Source of the DNA: Neorhizobium galegae bv. orientalis str. HAMBI 540
GTDB lineage: Bacteria > Pseudomonadota > Alphaproteobacteria > Rhizobiales > Rhizobiaceae
Reading direction: 5' to 3'
DNA: 64,000 nucleotides
Assembly (NCBI RefSeq): GCF_000731315.1
Contig: NZ_HG938354.1
Span: forward strand, 1,488,001-1,552,000
Every line of letters starts with the position of its first letter. The stretch's first letter is position 1. Below, one piece after another: positions 17,414-27,568 of this stretch. The notes below the pieces were generated by a model. The model worked only from the letters and a program-made list of their open reading frames with translations, was not told where the DNA came from and did not search any database. The position numbers were made by a program, and so were the translations under genes.

Positions 17414-19237
17414 TCAGCGTCTTTCCTTGAGTGCGGCTTCGTAGGCGGCGCGAGCTTGCGTAACTTCAGCGCGGGTCGAGACCTCCGGCACCGCGACGTC
17501 CCACCAGTACCCCCCGCCTTCGGGCGTCGGATAGGGATCGGTGTCGATGACGATCACGGTTGCGACCTTCGCTTCCCGCGCGCCGTTCAATGCCGCTTCC
17601 AGATCGGCGATCGAGGAGACCTTGCGGGCATCGGCGCCCATCGCGGCGGCATGGGCGGCGAAATCGATCTGCATCGGGTTCGCCTGGTTGGTGTGTGCAT
17701 AGAGATTGTTGAACTGCTCGCCGCCGGTCGCCATCTGCAGCCGGTTGATGCAGCCGTAGCCGCGGTTGTCGGTGATCACGACGGTGATCTTGACGCCCAT
17801 CGCAACGGCGGTCGCAAGCTCCGAGTTCATCATCATGTAGGAGCCGTCGCCGATCATGACGATCACGTCGCGATCCGGCTCCGCCATCTTGATGCCGAGC
17901 CCGCCGGCGATCTCGTAGCCCATGCAGGAGAAGCCGTATTCCATATGGTAGGAAAGCGGCCTTCCCGCCTTCCAGAGCTGGTGCAGCTCGCCCGGCATGG
18001 TGCCGGCGGCGCACATGACGACCGTATTGTCGCGCGAGGCGCGCTGCACGGCGCCGATCACCTGCATGTCGGTCGGCAGCAGATTGCCGTCCTTGGGGGC
18101 AGCGGTGACGGCATCCGCATTGGCGAACCAGTCCTCCTTGAGGCTGGCATCCACTCCCCGGAAACGATGATCGCCGAGCGCCGCACCCACCAGCTCCAGC
18201 CCGACCTTCGCGTCCGAGACGAGCGGGATCGCTTCGTGCTTGGCGCTGTCATAGGGCTGGACATTGAGCGACAGGATACGGCGCGCGGGATTCTTGAAGA
18301 GCGCCCAGGAGCCTGTGGTGAAATCCTGGAACCGGGTGCCGACGCCAATCACCAGATCGGCATTTTCGCAAACGGCATTGGCGCTCGAAGCGCCGGTCAC
18401 GCCGACCGGGCCGAAATTGGAGGCATGGTCCCAGGGCAGCGCCGACTTGCCGGCCTGCGTCTCGACGACCGGGATATTGTGCCGGCTCGCAAACGCCGCG
18501 AGCGTCCCGGTCGCGCCGGAAAAATGCACGCCGCCGCCCGCAACGATGACCGGGTTCTTTGCGGCCCGGATCGCCGCGATGGCACGCTCAAACTCGTTTT
18601 CATCCGGCCGCGGCCGGCGCCAATGCCACGTCTTCGGCTCGAAGAAGCTTTCCGGATAATCATAGGCCTCGGCCTGGGTGTCCTGGCAGAAGGCTAATGT
18701 CACCGGTCCGCAATCGGCCGGATCCGTCAGGGTCCGCATGGCGCGCGGCAGTGCAGTCAGAAGGTGTTCCGGCCGGCTGATGCGGTCGAAATAACGGCTG
18801 ACCGGCCGGAAGCAGTCGTTGACGCTCGCAAGGCCGTCGCCGAAATCCTCGATCTGCTGCAGAACCGGATCCGGGCCGCGATTGGCAAAGACGTCACCTG
18901 GGATGAAAAGCACCGGCAGGCGGTTTACATGCGCCAACGCCGCCGCCGTCACCATGTTGAGCGCACCCGGGCCTATCGAGGAGGTCACCGCCATCGCCCG
19001 GCTGCGGCGCAGCTGTTTCGAATAGGCGATCGCCGCATGGGCCATCGACTGCTCGTTCTGGCCGCGATAGGTGGGCAGGTCCGGCCGGATGCCGGCCAGC
19101 GCCTCGCCCATGCCGGCGACGTTGCCGTGGCCGAAGATCGCCCAGACACCGGCGATGAAGGGCACGCCCTCCTCCGTCATCTGGTTTGCGAGATAGCGCA
19201 CCATCGCCTGCGCGGCGGTCAGTCTCACTGTTGTCAT
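17414..19237 (-). CDS. iolD: 3D-(3,5/4)-trihydroxycyclohexane-1,2-dione acylhydrolase IolD
   Basis: A 607-residue thiamine-diphosphate enzyme that opens the inositol-derived ring to 5-deoxy-glucuronate. The N-terminal pyrimidine-binding domain includes [16 protein letters not shown], the middle domain follows, and the ThDP/Mg motif is [18 protein letters not shown] with the downstream Asn. The open frame runs upstream to 19360, but the ATG at 19237 gives the family start [12 protein letters not shown] and overlaps the iolC stop as ATGA. Confidence 0.96.
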   Translation of the reverse strand: MTTVRLTAAQAMVRYLANQMTEEGVPFIAGVWAIFGHGNVAGMGEALAGIRPDLPTYRGQNEQSMAHAAIAYSKQLRRSRAMAVTSSIGPGALNMVTAAALAHVNRLPVLFIPGDVFANRGPDPVLQQIEDFGDGLASVNDCFRPVSRYFDRISRPEHLLTALPRAMRTLTDPADCGPVTLAFCQDTQAEAYDYPESFFEPKTWHWRRPRPDENEFERAIAAIRAAKNPVIVAGGGVHFSGATGTLAAFASRHNIPVVETQAGKSALPWDHASNFGPVGVTGASSANAVCENADLVIGVGTRFQDFTTGSWALFKNPARRILSLNVQPYDSAKHEAIPLVSDAKVGLELVGAALGDHRFRGVDASLKEDWFANADAVTAAPKDGNLLPTDMQVIGAVQRASRDNTVVMCAAGTMPGELHQLWKAGRPLSYHMEYGFSCMGYEIAGGLGIKMAEPDRDVIVMIGDGSYMMMNSELATAVAMGVKITVVITDNRGYGCINRLQMATGGEQFNNLYAHTNQANPMQIDFAAHAAAMGADARKVSSIADLEAALNGAREAKVATVIVIDTDPYPTPEGGGYWWDVAVPEVSTRAEVTQARAAYEAALKERR

Positions 19238-21162
19238 CGGCCGTTTCCTCCTCCGCTGCCGGCTCTTGCGCGCGCCGTGTCCCAGGCCGTGCAGAGTTCG
19301 CGGTATTTTCGCACCATGTCGGCCACCGCTTCGTCGTCGCCGATCGCGCCGGCAAACCAACGCCGCGCCGCGTCGCCAAAAATCGTCCGGCCGACGGCAA
19401 AACCCTTCACAAGGTCGAAGCCTGCCGCGGTGGCAAAACTTTCCTCCAGCTCTGCCATCGGCGCATCGAGCCCGAGCACGACAATGCCGCGCACATAGGG
19501 ATCATGCTTCTCGATGGCGGCGCAGGCATTCGCCCAGGCGGCCTCGCTCTTCATCGGTTCGAGCTTCCACCAATCGGGATAGACACCGATCTCGTAAAAG
19601 CGCTCGATGATATCGGCAACGGTCCGATCGTTGACCGGTCCGACCTTGGACGGGATCACCTCCAGCAGCATTTCCAGCCGATTGCGGCGGGTGGCGGCAA
19701 ACAGGCGCTGGATCACCTCTTCCTGTTTCTCCCGCATCTCGGCCGGGTCATCGGGATGGTAGAAGCAGAGAACCTTGGCGACATTCTCGACCGGCCATTC
19801 CGTGATGCCACCGAGATCGGGACCAAGCTCTGGCTCCAGGGTCAGCGGACGCGAGCCTGGCCATTCCACCGGCCGGCCGATCCACAACCCCGTGCCCGTC
19901 GCCTTGTAAAGGGTTTCGCGGCCGAGCCGCCCGTCGCAGAGAATGCCGTAGCCGTGCCTGCCGTCCGAGACGTCAAGCGCGGCCTTCAGGCAAAGCGCCT
20001 TGAACTCATCGATCCGCTCCGAACTCTGGCCCGCCTCATCGGCAATCGCTTCGAGCTGCATGCGGTGATCGAAAGCGAAGACCCGCAATTGCGGCCACTC
20101 GCCCGTCCGGTTGGTCGACCAGTGCACCTGCTCCAGCGCGCCGTCCTTGCGCAGCGCCTTGTCCCGGATGCCGGTGCGGAAGAAATACTGCAGCTCTTCC
20201 CAGCTCGGATAGGCCGGCGTGCAGCCGTGGCGCGAGACGGCGAAGGCGCCGCAGGCGTTGGCGTATTTCAGCGCGGTCGGCCAGTCCTCGCCGGTGAGCC
20301 AGCCCTTCAGCAGGCCTGCCATGAAGCCGTCGCCGGCGCCGAGCACGTTGAAGACCTCGATGGGAAAACCCTGCCCCGTCCGGCCTTTGTCGAGACTGTC
20401 GGGAATATCGCCTTCAAAGACGACGGCGCCCATCGGGCCGCGCTTGCAGACCAGGGTCGCCTTGGAAACGGCGCGAACCGCCCTCAGCGCCGCGAGCGTA
20501 TCGGTCGAACCGCCGGCGATATGAAACTCCTCTTCCGTCCCGACCAGCAGGTCGAACAGATGCAGGCTCGATTGCAGTTTGGCGGTCACCTTGCCGGACT
20601 CGATAAAGCGGCTTTCGCCGGCCTCATGGCCCGCAAGGCCCCAGAGGTTGGGGCGATAGTCGATATCGAGGGCCGTGCGGGCGCCATTCTCGCGGGCGAG
20701 CCGCAAGGCCTTCAAGACGGCCGCCTCGGTGTTCGGGTGGGAAAGATGGGTGCCCGTGACGCAGACACAGCCGGCTTCTGCAATAAAGCCGGGATCGATG
20801 TCGTCTTCGCAAAGCGCCATATCAGCGCAGTTCTCGCGATAAAAGATCAGCGGGAACTGATGCTGGTCGCGGATACCGAGCAAAACGAGCGCCGTCAGCC
20901 GCTCCGGATCGGTCTTGACGCCGCGCACGTCGACCTTCTCGCGGATCAGCTGCTCACGAATGAACCGGCCCATATGCTCGGCGCCGACGCGGGTGATCAG
21001 CGCCGATTTCAGCCCGAGCCGGGCCGCACCCGCGGCGATGTTCGTCGGCGAGCCGCCGATATATTTGTTGAAGGAGGCCATATCCTCCAGACGTCCGCCG
21101 ACCTGCACGCCGTAAAGATCAACGGACGAGCGGCCGATCGTGATGAGATCCAATGACGTCAA
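19234..21162 (-). CDS. iolC: Fused 5-dehydro-2-deoxygluconokinase and DUF2090 aldolase-like domain, IolC
   Basis: A 642-residue protein. Residues about 1-330 form a PfkB-family sugar kinase with YIGGSPTNIAAGAARLG near 35-50 and the catalytic GAGDGF at 275-280. The C-terminal half (about 340-640) is a DUF2090 domain, annotated in related bacteria as a 5-dehydro-2-deoxyphosphogluconate aldolase. The protein may therefore both phosphorylate 2-deoxy-5-keto-gluconate and cleave the product. It is the first gene of the operon, and the intergenic region to iolR carries an IolR-type box. Confidence 0.95.
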   Translation of the reverse strand: MTSLDLITIGRSSVDLYGVQVGGRLEDMASFNKYIGGSPTNIAAGAARLGLKSALITRVGAEHMGRFIREQLIREKVDVRGVKTDPERLTALVLLGIRDQHQFPLIFYRENCADMALCEDDIDPGFIAEAGCVCVTGTHLSHPNTEAAVLKALRLARENGARTALDIDYRPNLWGLAGHEAGESRFIESGKVTAKLQSSLHLFDLLVGTEEEFHIAGGSTDTLAALRAVRAVSKATLVCKRGPMGAVVFEGDIPDSLDKGRTGQGFPIEVFNVLGAGDGFMAGLLKGWLTGEDWPTALKYANACGAFAVSRHGCTPAYPSWEELQYFFRTGIRDKALRKDGALEQVHWSTNRTGEWPQLRVFAFDHRMQLEAIADEAGQSSERIDEFKALCLKAALDVSDGRHGYGILCDGRLGRETLYKATGTGLWIGRPVEWPGSRPLTLEPELGPDLGGITEWPVENVAKVLCFYHPDDPAEMREKQEEVIQRLFAATRRNRLEMLLEVIPSKVGPVNDRTVADIIERFYEIGVYPDWWKLEPMKSEAAWANACAAIEKHDPYVRGIVVLGLDAPMAELEESFATAAGFDLVKGFAVGRTIFGDAARRWFAGAIGDDEAVADMVRKYRELCTAWDTARARAGSGGGNGR

Positions 21163-21251
21163 GATTTCCTCCCTTGCGGCGGCCGGGCTTTATGCTCCGT
21201 CGTTACCGCCCGAAACCGGCCGATCCTCCCCGGCCGCCTCCAATCAGAAAT

Positions 21252-21265
21252 GGACTATAAATTCC
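21252..21265. promoter_or_regulatory. IolR-type box upstream of iolC
   Basis: GGACTATAAATTCC matches the GGAA-N6-TTCC element described for the RpiR-type IolR of Sinorhizobium meliloti, with one mismatch in the left arm. It lies 90 bases upstream of the iolC ATG. A close match occurs in the iolR-idhA intergenic region. Confidence 0.5.
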
Positions 21266-21291
21266 ATTTTCTTATTTTTCAACACAAACAT

Positions 21292-22104
21292 TCACTCGGA
21301 TCGTTTTGTGCCCACCGCCACCGACAGCACGATGGCTAAACAGAGCGTCGCCGACAGCGAGCGGAAAGCGCCGAAATCAACCTCCGAGACGGAAAGTGTG
21401 ATCGCTTCGAACTTCCGCAAGGGGCTGACGATCGTATCGGTCAGGGCCACGACCGGGATGCCCCGCGCGCTCACTGCCTCGACCATATCGACCGTCTCTG
21501 CCGAATAGGGAGAAAAGGTGATCGCCAACAGCACGTCGCCGGTGCGGATGGCATTGTGGTTGTCGAGCCCGCCGACACCGGAATGCAGGATGGCCGGGAC
21601 GTTCATCTTCTCGAACGCATAGGAGATATAGCTTGCGACCGGAAACGAGCGCCTGAGGCCGATGATGTGGATCATCTGCGCCTTCGCCAGCGCCTCGACT
21701 GCGTCGTCCAGGGTCTTCGCATCGATCGTCTTCAGGAGGCTTTCAAGCGAAGCACGGCCCGCATCGACGAATTCTGCCAGCAGAGCGGAAGCGCTGCCCT
21801 CGGCCTTTTCCCGTAGATGTTTCAGCCGCGTCGAATAATCCGGCCAGCTGCCCGCGTAGGACTCGCGAAACAGCCGCTGCATTTCGGAGAAGCCGGAAAA
21901 GCCGAGAATCCGGCAGAAACGCATGAAGGCCGAAGGCTGCACGCCCGCCCCTTCCGCCATCTCGGCCACCGTGGACACCGCAATCCGGTCCTTGTTGGCC
22001 GCGACATAGTCGGCGCATTGCCGCAGCCGCTTCGGCAGGCTCTCCGAAACGTCGATCAGCCGCTCTTCGAATTGCTTTATATTGGCCGGCGCCCTGTCCT
22101 CCAT
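21292..22104 (-). CDS. iolR: RpiR-family repressor IolR
   Basis: A 270-residue MurR/RpiR regulator. The N-terminal HTH_6 domain (about 1-80) includes AEMAEGAGVQPSAFMRFCRILGFSGFSEMQ. The C-terminal SIS sugar-phosphate-binding domain (about 125-255) includes MIHIIGLRRSFPVASYISYAF. RpiR-type IolR represses inositol genes in rhizobia until a catabolic intermediate accumulates. It sits between the iolCDEB operon and the divergent idhA, with candidate boxes on both sides. Confidence 0.94.
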   Translation of the reverse strand: MEDRAPANIKQFEERLIDVSESLPKRLRQCADYVAANKDRIAVSTVAEMAEGAGVQPSAFMRFCRILGFSGFSEMQRLFRESYAGSWPDYSTRLKHLREKAEGSASALLAEFVDAGRASLESLLKTIDAKTLDDAVEALAKAQMIHIIGLRRSFPVASYISYAFEKMNVPAILHSGVGGLDNHNAIRTGDVLLAITFSPYSAETVDMVEAVSARGIPVVALTDTIVSPLRKFEAITLSVSEVDFGAFRSLSATLCLAIVLSVAVGTKRSE

Positions 22105-22154
22105 TCGGTCCTTCCGTTTTCCTTGACATGGGTGAAATCACAAACTAGCAAAAT

Positions 22155-22168
22155 AGAACATATATTCC
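22155..22168. promoter_or_regulatory. IolR-type box between iolR and idhA
   Basis: AGAACATATATTCC fits GGAA-N6-TTCC with one mismatch. It lies 51 bases upstream of the iolR ATG and 103 bases upstream of the idhA ATG, so it could serve both divergent promoters. Confidence 0.5.
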
Positions 22169-22270
22169 AAATTTCGATTTGGACAACCGGAAACGCAGCA
22201 GGGAAAATGGCCGTGTCGCCCGCGATGGCGGCACTAGCTGAAACAGCTGACAATGTCACGGGAGGACATC

Positions 22271-23266
22271 ATGGTCACGAAACTGGCGCTTCTCGGCGCA
22301 GGCCGCATCGGCAAGGTACATGCGCGCGCCATCGCGCAGGACAAGCGAGCCAAGCTCGTCGCAGTCGTGGATGCCATGGCCGACGCAGCGCAAGCGATTG
22401 CCGACAGCACCGGCTGCAAGGTCAGCACGATCGATGCGGTCGAGGCCGATGGCGATATCGATGCCGTGATCATCTGCACGCCGACCAACACCCACGCGGA
22501 CCTGATCGAACGCTTCGCCAAGGCCGGCAAGGCGATCTTCTGTGAAAAGCCGATCGACCTCGACGTAGACCGCGCCAAAGCCTGCGTCGAGACGGTTCGC
22601 AGGACCGGCGCCAAGGTAATGCTCGGTTTCAACCGCCGCTTCGATCCGCATTTCCGGGCGGTGCGACAGGCGATCGACGACGGCAGGATCGGCAAGGTGG
22701 AAATGGTGACGATCACCAGCCGCGATCCCGGCCCGCCGCCGGCCGAATACATCAAGGTTTCCGGCGGCATTTTCCGCGATATGACCATCCACGACTTCGA
22801 CATGGCGCGTTTCCTGCTCGGCGAGGAAATCCACAGCGTCATGGCGTCCGGCGCCGTGCTGGTCGACCCGAAAATCGGCGAGCTCGGCGACTATGACAGC
22901 GCAAGCCTCATCCTGACGACGAAGAGCGGCAGGCAGGCCATCATCTCCAACTCCCGCCGGGCGAGCTACGGTTATGACCAGCGCATCGAGGTGCACGGAT
23001 CGCTCGGCTCCGTCGCCGCCGAAAACCAGCGGCCGGTCTCCATCGAGATCGCCAACAAGGACGGCTATACCCGTCCGCCGCTGCATGATTTCTTCATGAC
23101 CCGTTATACCGAGGCTTATGCAGCGGAGATCTCCGCCTTCATCGACAGCGTCGAAAGCGGCTCGGAGCCCTCGCCTTCGGCCGAAGACGGCGTGATCGCG
23201 CTGATGCTGGCCGACGCAGCCCTGCAGGCCGTCAAGGAAGGCAAGAACGTCGTAATCGGCGGATAG
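22271..23266 (+). CDS. idhA: myo-Inositol 2-dehydrogenase
   Basis: A 331-residue Gfo/Idh/MocA oxidoreductase that oxidises myo-inositol to scyllo-inosose with NAD, the first step of the pathway. The Rossmann motif GAGRIGKVHA is at the N-terminus, and the catalytic EKP lysine lies in CEKPIDLD near residue 97. The downstream catalytic Asp/His region is DMTIHDFDMARF. The ATG at 22271 follows GGGAGGACATC; an earlier in-frame start at 22253 has no such site. It is divergent from iolR. No iolA or inositol transporter is present in the window. Confidence 0.95.
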   Translation: MVTKLALLGAGRIGKVHARAIAQDKRAKLVAVVDAMADAAQAIADSTGCKVSTIDAVEADGDIDAVIICTPTNTHADLIERFAKAGKAIFCEKPIDLDVDRAKACVETVRRTGAKVMLGFNRRFDPHFRAVRQAIDDGRIGKVEMVTITSRDPGPPPAEYIKVSGGIFRDMTIHDFDMARFLLGEEIHSVMASGAVLVDPKIGELGDYDSASLILTTKSGRQAIISNSRRASYGYDQRIEVHGSLGSVAAENQRPVSIEIANKDGYTRPPLHDFFMTRYTEAYAAEISAFIDSVESGSEPSPSAEDGVIALMLADAALQAVKEGKNVVIGG

Positions 23267-23277
23267 TTCCTTGAATC

Positions 23278-23305
23278 TCGGCCTCGGCATAACGCTCGAG
23301 GCCGA
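23278..23305 (+). terminator. Stem-loop terminator candidate after idhA
   Basis: TCGGCCTCG and CGAGGCCGA form a perfect 9-base stem with a 10-base loop, starting 12 bases after the idhA stop. It is followed by TGAAATCATTTT, a weak T tract, so termination is plausible but not certain. Confidence 0.5.
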
Positions 23306-23503
23306 TGAAATCATTTTCCGAATAGACGTCTCCGACGGGATGACGCCCTTAGGACAGCCGCGCCAGCCCTGACTTTGCGCCAAGTGCGCAAGCAACTATC
23401 CGCAATGACACGGGAAAGGCAATCTACAGCGTCCGTCGTTAGCCGCGCTGGCCCGCTTTCCCGTAGGCCGGCTGGACCGCCTCATGGATGGATAGACCAT
23501 CGA

Positions 23504-23790
23504 AATATCGAGCGGTGCAATCGGGGCGAACTCGACAGTCCGGCCTACAGCCGGGTCAGCACCTTCCGCCAAGTGCCAGTGATCGATGACGACGGCATCA
23601 TTGTTGCCGAGTCCGGCGCGGTGGTGCTCTACCTCGCCGAGAAAGGGAAAGCTGATTCCCGCTGACTTCACGGGCCGCATGGAAGTCGTGCAATGGTGCT
23701 TCGCCGCGGTGACGACCGTCGAACCGCCGCTGTCCGGGATCAACGGGATAGACGCCGGCATGGGCGGCGTGGGCGCCGCCGAGCGGCGGG
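23504..23790 (+). pseudogene. Glutathione S-transferase fragment with frameshift
   Basis: The first frame reads FRQVPVIDDDGIIVAESG and then VVLYLAEK, a GST thioredoxin-fold domain segment. At about 23644 the sense moves to the next frame as GKLIPADFTGRMEVVQWCF. A further shift is suggested where GLPVGFMLPQ appears in another frame. The N-terminal start and most of the C-terminal domain are missing. This is a decayed remnant with no plausible product. Confidence 0.7.
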
Positions 23791-23879
23791 GCTGCCGGTG
23801 GGTTTCATGTTGCCGCAGCCGGAGGAGGTGGTAAGCTTACAGACAGGGAGGACGTATCATCCGCGGCGAAATCGATCAC

Positions 23880-24815
23880 GTGAACAGGGTTGCAAAGGTT
23901 ATCGCGTCCGGATCGGACGCGGCGCGGAGTCCGCTTGCAGCTTCCTGGCGACGATCAATGGAACATCACCGGCTGGATCCGGCGGCGCGCCGACCGAACG
24001 ATCGGGTCGAGGAGGCGGAACTCGACCACCGACGAGCTTGCCTGGATCGCTTCATGAGGGTTGCAACAGCAAGGCTTGATCATCTCTTTGGCCTGGTGGG
24101 TGCATCAGGGTGCGGTGTTCTTCTGACCGATTGCGATGGTGTGATCCTGGATCAGCGCTGCAAGGATTCCGATCTGACGGTCTTCCGGGAATGGGGCCTG
24201 TGGCCCGGCGCGGACTGGAGCGAGGCCAGCGAAGGCACCAACGGAATAGGCACCTGCCTGACCGAGAAAAGAAGCGTCACTATCCACCGCGACGAACACT
24301 TCTTCGCCCGCAATACTGGGATGAGTTGCATGGATGCTCCGGTCTTCGGTGCCGATGGCGGCATCATCGCCGCGCTCGATGTGTCTTCTGCCCGGGTCGA
24401 CCAGACGGAAGGATTCAATCGGCTCATCTCGGCGATGGTGGCGCAGACCGCGCGGTCCATCGAGGCCGATTACTTCCGCGCTACATTTCCGAATTCTCGC
24501 ATCGTGGTGGCACATACGGACGACAGCGAGATGTCGGTGCTTTTGGCTGTGGATGCCGACGATCTTGTCGTCGGGGCAACACGGGGTGCACGTCGGGTAT
24601 TCAGATTGGAGCCCACGGGCTTGCTTAAACCCCGCCCTGCGTCGGACCTCTTCGGCGAGGGAGAGGAGTGCTTGGGGTTCGACGCTGCGGAACGAGCCGC
24701 CGTGATGCGTGCCCTTGCTCGTGCCGAGGGCAACGTGTCGGAGGCTGCTCGGCGGTTGGGGATCGGTCGAGCGACCCTTTACCGGCGCATGAGACGGCTG
24801 CATATCGGCGAATAG
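23880..24815 (+). CDS. AcoR-like GAF/Fis regulator lacking the AAA+ domain
   Basis: A 311-residue protein. An N-terminal helical region has the AcoR-type SPLAASWRRSMEHHRLDPA. A GAF sensor domain (about 60-190) includes EGTNGIGTCLTEKRSVTIH and NTGMSCMDAPVF. A C-terminal Fis-type helix-turn-helix follows (NVSEAARRLGIGRATLYRRMRRL). The sigma-54 ATPase domain of classical AcoR is absent, so it probably works without sigma-54. It likely controls the aldehyde dehydrogenase 130 bases downstream. The GTG at 23880 is the first usual start codon. Family-like residues (EIDHV) precede it, so the true start could be further left, near the GGGAGGA at about 23846. Confidence 0.8.
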   Translation: MNRVAKVIASGSDAARSPLAASWRRSMEHHRLDPAARRPNDRVEEAELDHRRACLDRFMRVATARLDHLFGLVGASGCGVLLTDCDGVILDQRCKDSDLTVFREWGLWPGADWSEASEGTNGIGTCLTEKRSVTIHRDEHFFARNTGMSCMDAPVFGADGGIIAALDVSSARVDQTEGFNRLISAMVAQTARSIEADYFRATFPNSRIVVAHTDDSEMSVLLAVDADDLVVGATRGARRVFRLEPTGLLKPRPASDLFGEGEECLGFDAAERAAVMRALARAEGNVSEAARRLGIGRATLYRRMRRLHIGE

Positions 24816-24945
24816 CGCGCCCACCTGTCTCAGATTTGGGACGCTTTAGGCCCCTGACCCTCTCTCCCCAGGCTGACCAGTCGACCTTTTTGGCGCATCT
24901 AGATGTGACCGGGTGGAGGACCCGATCACACGGAGGAGTATTCCC

Positions 24946-26466
24946 ATGAACATCATGACCAAGCCGGCGAGCATCTATGTCTCGCCCTTCAAGGACCGCT
25001 ATGACAATTTCATTGGCGGCAAGTTCGTTCCCCCAGTCCACGGCCGATATTTCGACAACATCACCCCGATCACTGGCGCAAAGGTCTGCGAAGTTGCTCG
25101 ATCGGACGTGGCCGACGTTGAGCTGGCGCTGGATGCAGCCCACGATGCCAAGGAGGCCTGGGGCCGGACCTCAGCAAGCGAACGCGCCAACATCCTCTTG
25201 AAGATCGCCGATCGCTTGGAAGACAATCTCCAGCTTCTGGCGCAGGCTGAGACGTGGGACAACGGCAAGCCGATCCGCGAAACCACGGCGGCAGACATCC
25301 CGCTTTCAGTCGACCACTTCCGCTATTTCGCTTCTGTGTTGCGTGCCCAGGAAGGCACCATGTCCGAAATCGACGCCGACACGGTCGCCTATCACTATCA
25401 CGAGCCGCTGGGCGTCGTCGGGCAGATCATTCCGTGGAACTTTTCAATCCTGATGGCCGCCTGGAAGCTGGCCCCCGCACTTGCCGCCGGCAACTGCATT
25501 GTACTGAAGCCTGCCGAACAGACACCAGCGGCCATCATGGTGCTGATGGAACTGATCGCCGACCTCCTGCCGGATGGCGTCCTGAACATCGTCAACGGGA
25601 TGGGACCCGAGGTGGGAGGCCCACTGGCCAGATCCCCCCGCATTGCAAAGATCGCCTTCACCGGCTCCACCGAGACCGGGCGCATCATCATGCAGGCGGC
25701 AACCGAAAACCTGATCCCCGTGACCCTGGAATTAGGCGGCAAGTCCCCGAACATCTTCTTCTCCGACGTGATGGCAGAGGATGACGCGTTCCTTGACAAG
25801 GCCGTCGAAGGGTTCGTCCTATTTGCCTTCAACCAGGGCGAGGTCTGCACTTGTCCCAGTCGTGCGCTTATCCAGGAGGACATCTACGAGGCGTTCATCG
25901 CACGCTGCATCGAGCGGGTGCGCGCAATCAAACAGGGTGACCCTCGCGACATGCAGACGATGGTGGGGGCACAGGCGAGCCAGGAACAGCAGAACAAGAT
26001 CCTGTCCTATCTGACGATCGGCGTGGAAGAAGGGGCAGAAGTACTGATCGGAGGGGATGCCGCGCGCCTTGACGGGGACTTTTCCAGTGGCTTTTACGTT
26101 CAACCAACGATCCTGAAGGGCCACAACAAGATGCGGGTCTTCCAGGAAGAGATCTTCGGCCCAGTGGTTTCTGTCACGACGTTCAAGAATGAGGCGGAGG
26201 CGCTGCAAATCGCTAATGACACCATATATGGCCTTGGGGCCGGCGTGTGGAGCCGCGACGCCAACCGTTGCTACCGCTTCGGTCGCTCAATCCAGGCTGG
26301 CCGCGTCTGGATCAACAATTATCACGCTTACCCGGCCCACGCCGCGTTCGGTGGATACAAGCAGTCGGGCTTTGGGCGCGAGACGCACAAGATGATGCTC
26401 GACCACTATCAGCAGACCAAGAACATGCTGGTCAGCTACAACCCAAACAAACTTGGGTTCTTCTGA
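24946..26466 (+). CDS. NAD-dependent aldehyde dehydrogenase (acetaldehyde type)
   Basis: A 506-residue ALDH of the ExaC/AldB type that oxidises aldehydes such as acetaldehyde to the acid. The catalytic Cys is about residue 301 in [11 protein letters not shown], and the general base E262 is in LELGGK. The cofactor-binding region [10 protein letters not shown] and FTGSTETGR are intact. The ATG at 24946 follows GGAGGAGTATTCCC; the open frame upstream has no such site. The gene ends in a strong hairpin. Confidence 0.95.
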   Translation: MNIMTKPASIYVSPFKDRYDNFIGGKFVPPVHGRYFDNITPITGAKVCEVARSDVADVELALDAAHDAKEAWGRTSASERANILLKIADRLEDNLQLLAQAETWDNGKPIRETTAADIPLSVDHFRYFASVLRAQEGTMSEIDADTVAYHYHEPLGVVGQIIPWNFSILMAAWKLAPALAAGNCIVLKPAEQTPAAIMVLMELIADLLPDGVLNIVNGMGPEVGGPLARSPRIAKIAFTGSTETGRIIMQAATENLIPVTLELGGKSPNIFFSDVMAEDDAFLDKAVEGFVLFAFNQGEVCTCPSRALIQEDIYEAFIARCIERVRAIKQGDPRDMQTMVGAQASQEQQNKILSYLTIGVEEGAEVLIGGDAARLDGDFSSGFYVQPTILKGHNKMRVFQEEIFGPVVSVTTFKNEAEALQIANDTIYGLGAGVWSRDANRCYRFGRSIQAGRVWINNYHAYPAHAAFGGYKQSGFGRETHKMMLDHYQQTKNMLVSYNPNKLGFF

Positions 26467-26480
26467 GCCGAGGATTGCCA

Positions 26481-26507
26481 AGGGGTGGGTCTTTACGAGC
26501 CACCCCT
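26481..26507 (+). terminator. Hairpin terminator after the aldehyde dehydrogenase
   Basis: AGGGGTGG and CCACCCCT form a perfect 8-base stem with an 11-base loop, 15 bases after the stop. It is followed by AATGTTT. It could also stop transcription coming from the right. Confidence 0.6.
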
Positions 26508-26700
26508 AATGTTTCCATCCACTCTTTTCGCCGATGTGCCGTCTTCCAGCCATCGAGCCTCTTCGAAAGTCACGCTGATTGCCAACGCCGACAAACTGTC
26601 TTCCAGTTCCGCTACCGTCCACGGACCGATCAAGGGGACTGTTGGGAACGGCTTGCGATCACACAAGCCAGGGCAATGTGGGTGGGGCTGCAGTCGCGCA
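26493..26700 (-). pseudogene. Aldo/keto reductase C-terminal remnant
   Basis: On the minus strand, SPTHIALACVIA in one frame is followed in the next frame by KPFPTVPLIGP and then VAELEDSLSALAISVT, ending in EEARWLEDG. This order matches the C-terminal helices of aldo/keto reductases (PAQIALAW, then P-x-IGP). A frameshift near 26660 and the loss of the rest of the protein mark it as a remnant. Confidence 0.6.
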
Positions 26701-27489
26701 CCTTTCACAAAGGGTCAGGACAAGATCAGTTCAAAATCCTGCGCTAGGAGCATGAACCTTTGCCTCACATGCCATGATTAGGTACCAAATTGGTCCATGA
26801 GTATTAAAATGGCGGTGGCCTCCCCACATGAAGAAATTCGAGTCAGGATTGACTTAACCCGCCGTGGCTGACTGAGCTAACTGGATGCGGTTCACATAAA
26901 GTGCACTGAATACGTGCCGATAAGAAGGGAGCCCATCGCTATGGTATTCCGTACGCCTCGCACGTCAACGGGACCAACAAAAGCCGCACGCGTTTCGTTG
27001 GGTTTGCCATAGGCAAAATCACCGAAAGGATCATTTGTCCGCCATCCCTGGGCATTCGGAGCCTGGTTTTGTAGCCAGTATGGAAGTCGAAAGCGAGTTC
27101 ATGCCCGGTGAATTTAGCTCGCAATGTCCGATACCCGCGAAAGGAGCATCCATGCATGCCAGGGTCTGTAAACACAACACCGCTTGGAAAGCGTGCTTTG
27201 CGGTGGGACCTGTCAAAGACAATTTCGCATGTCGCAGAACTGAATTTTGCGAGCGGATCCCTGCCCTCAATTTTTAGCCCTTGTCGGGAACAATATTCCA
27301 AGTCCGTGGGAGATCGGGGAAATAGCCGCAATGTTGCCAGGGCTCTTCGGTTCGATCGCGGGACGGGAGATAAGTCCGAATCGAGGCGGGTCTGGCCATC
27401 CGAACCAGGTGTTGTCGATCAAGAGACGATCTTCGCCGTCCCTTGTTGCGAAGAAAGCTATATCCGCGTATCCGCCGATGCTTTCTGCT
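26701..27489. other. Degenerate region left of the IS110 element, no gene assigned
   Basis: There is no open frame I can support here. On the minus strand three overlapping frames give protein-like pieces, for example QGWRTNDPFGDFAYGKPNE near 27.0 kb and GYADIAFFATRDGEDR near 27.45 kb. They cannot be joined without several shifts, and I do not recognise the family. It is most likely decayed coding sequence next to the insertion element. Confidence 0.35.
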
Positions 27490-27568
27490 CTTGAGATCCC
27501 ATCAGGGGTGAGTAGCGGCCTGCACCGTGGCAGAGTGAGGTCGCTAGAAAACTCTCTGGAGGCCAACC

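Noticed and set aside
26939..27331. 130-codon minus-strand open frame
   Set aside because: All three frames in this area give protein-like pieces and none is complete; it is better described as decayed sequence.
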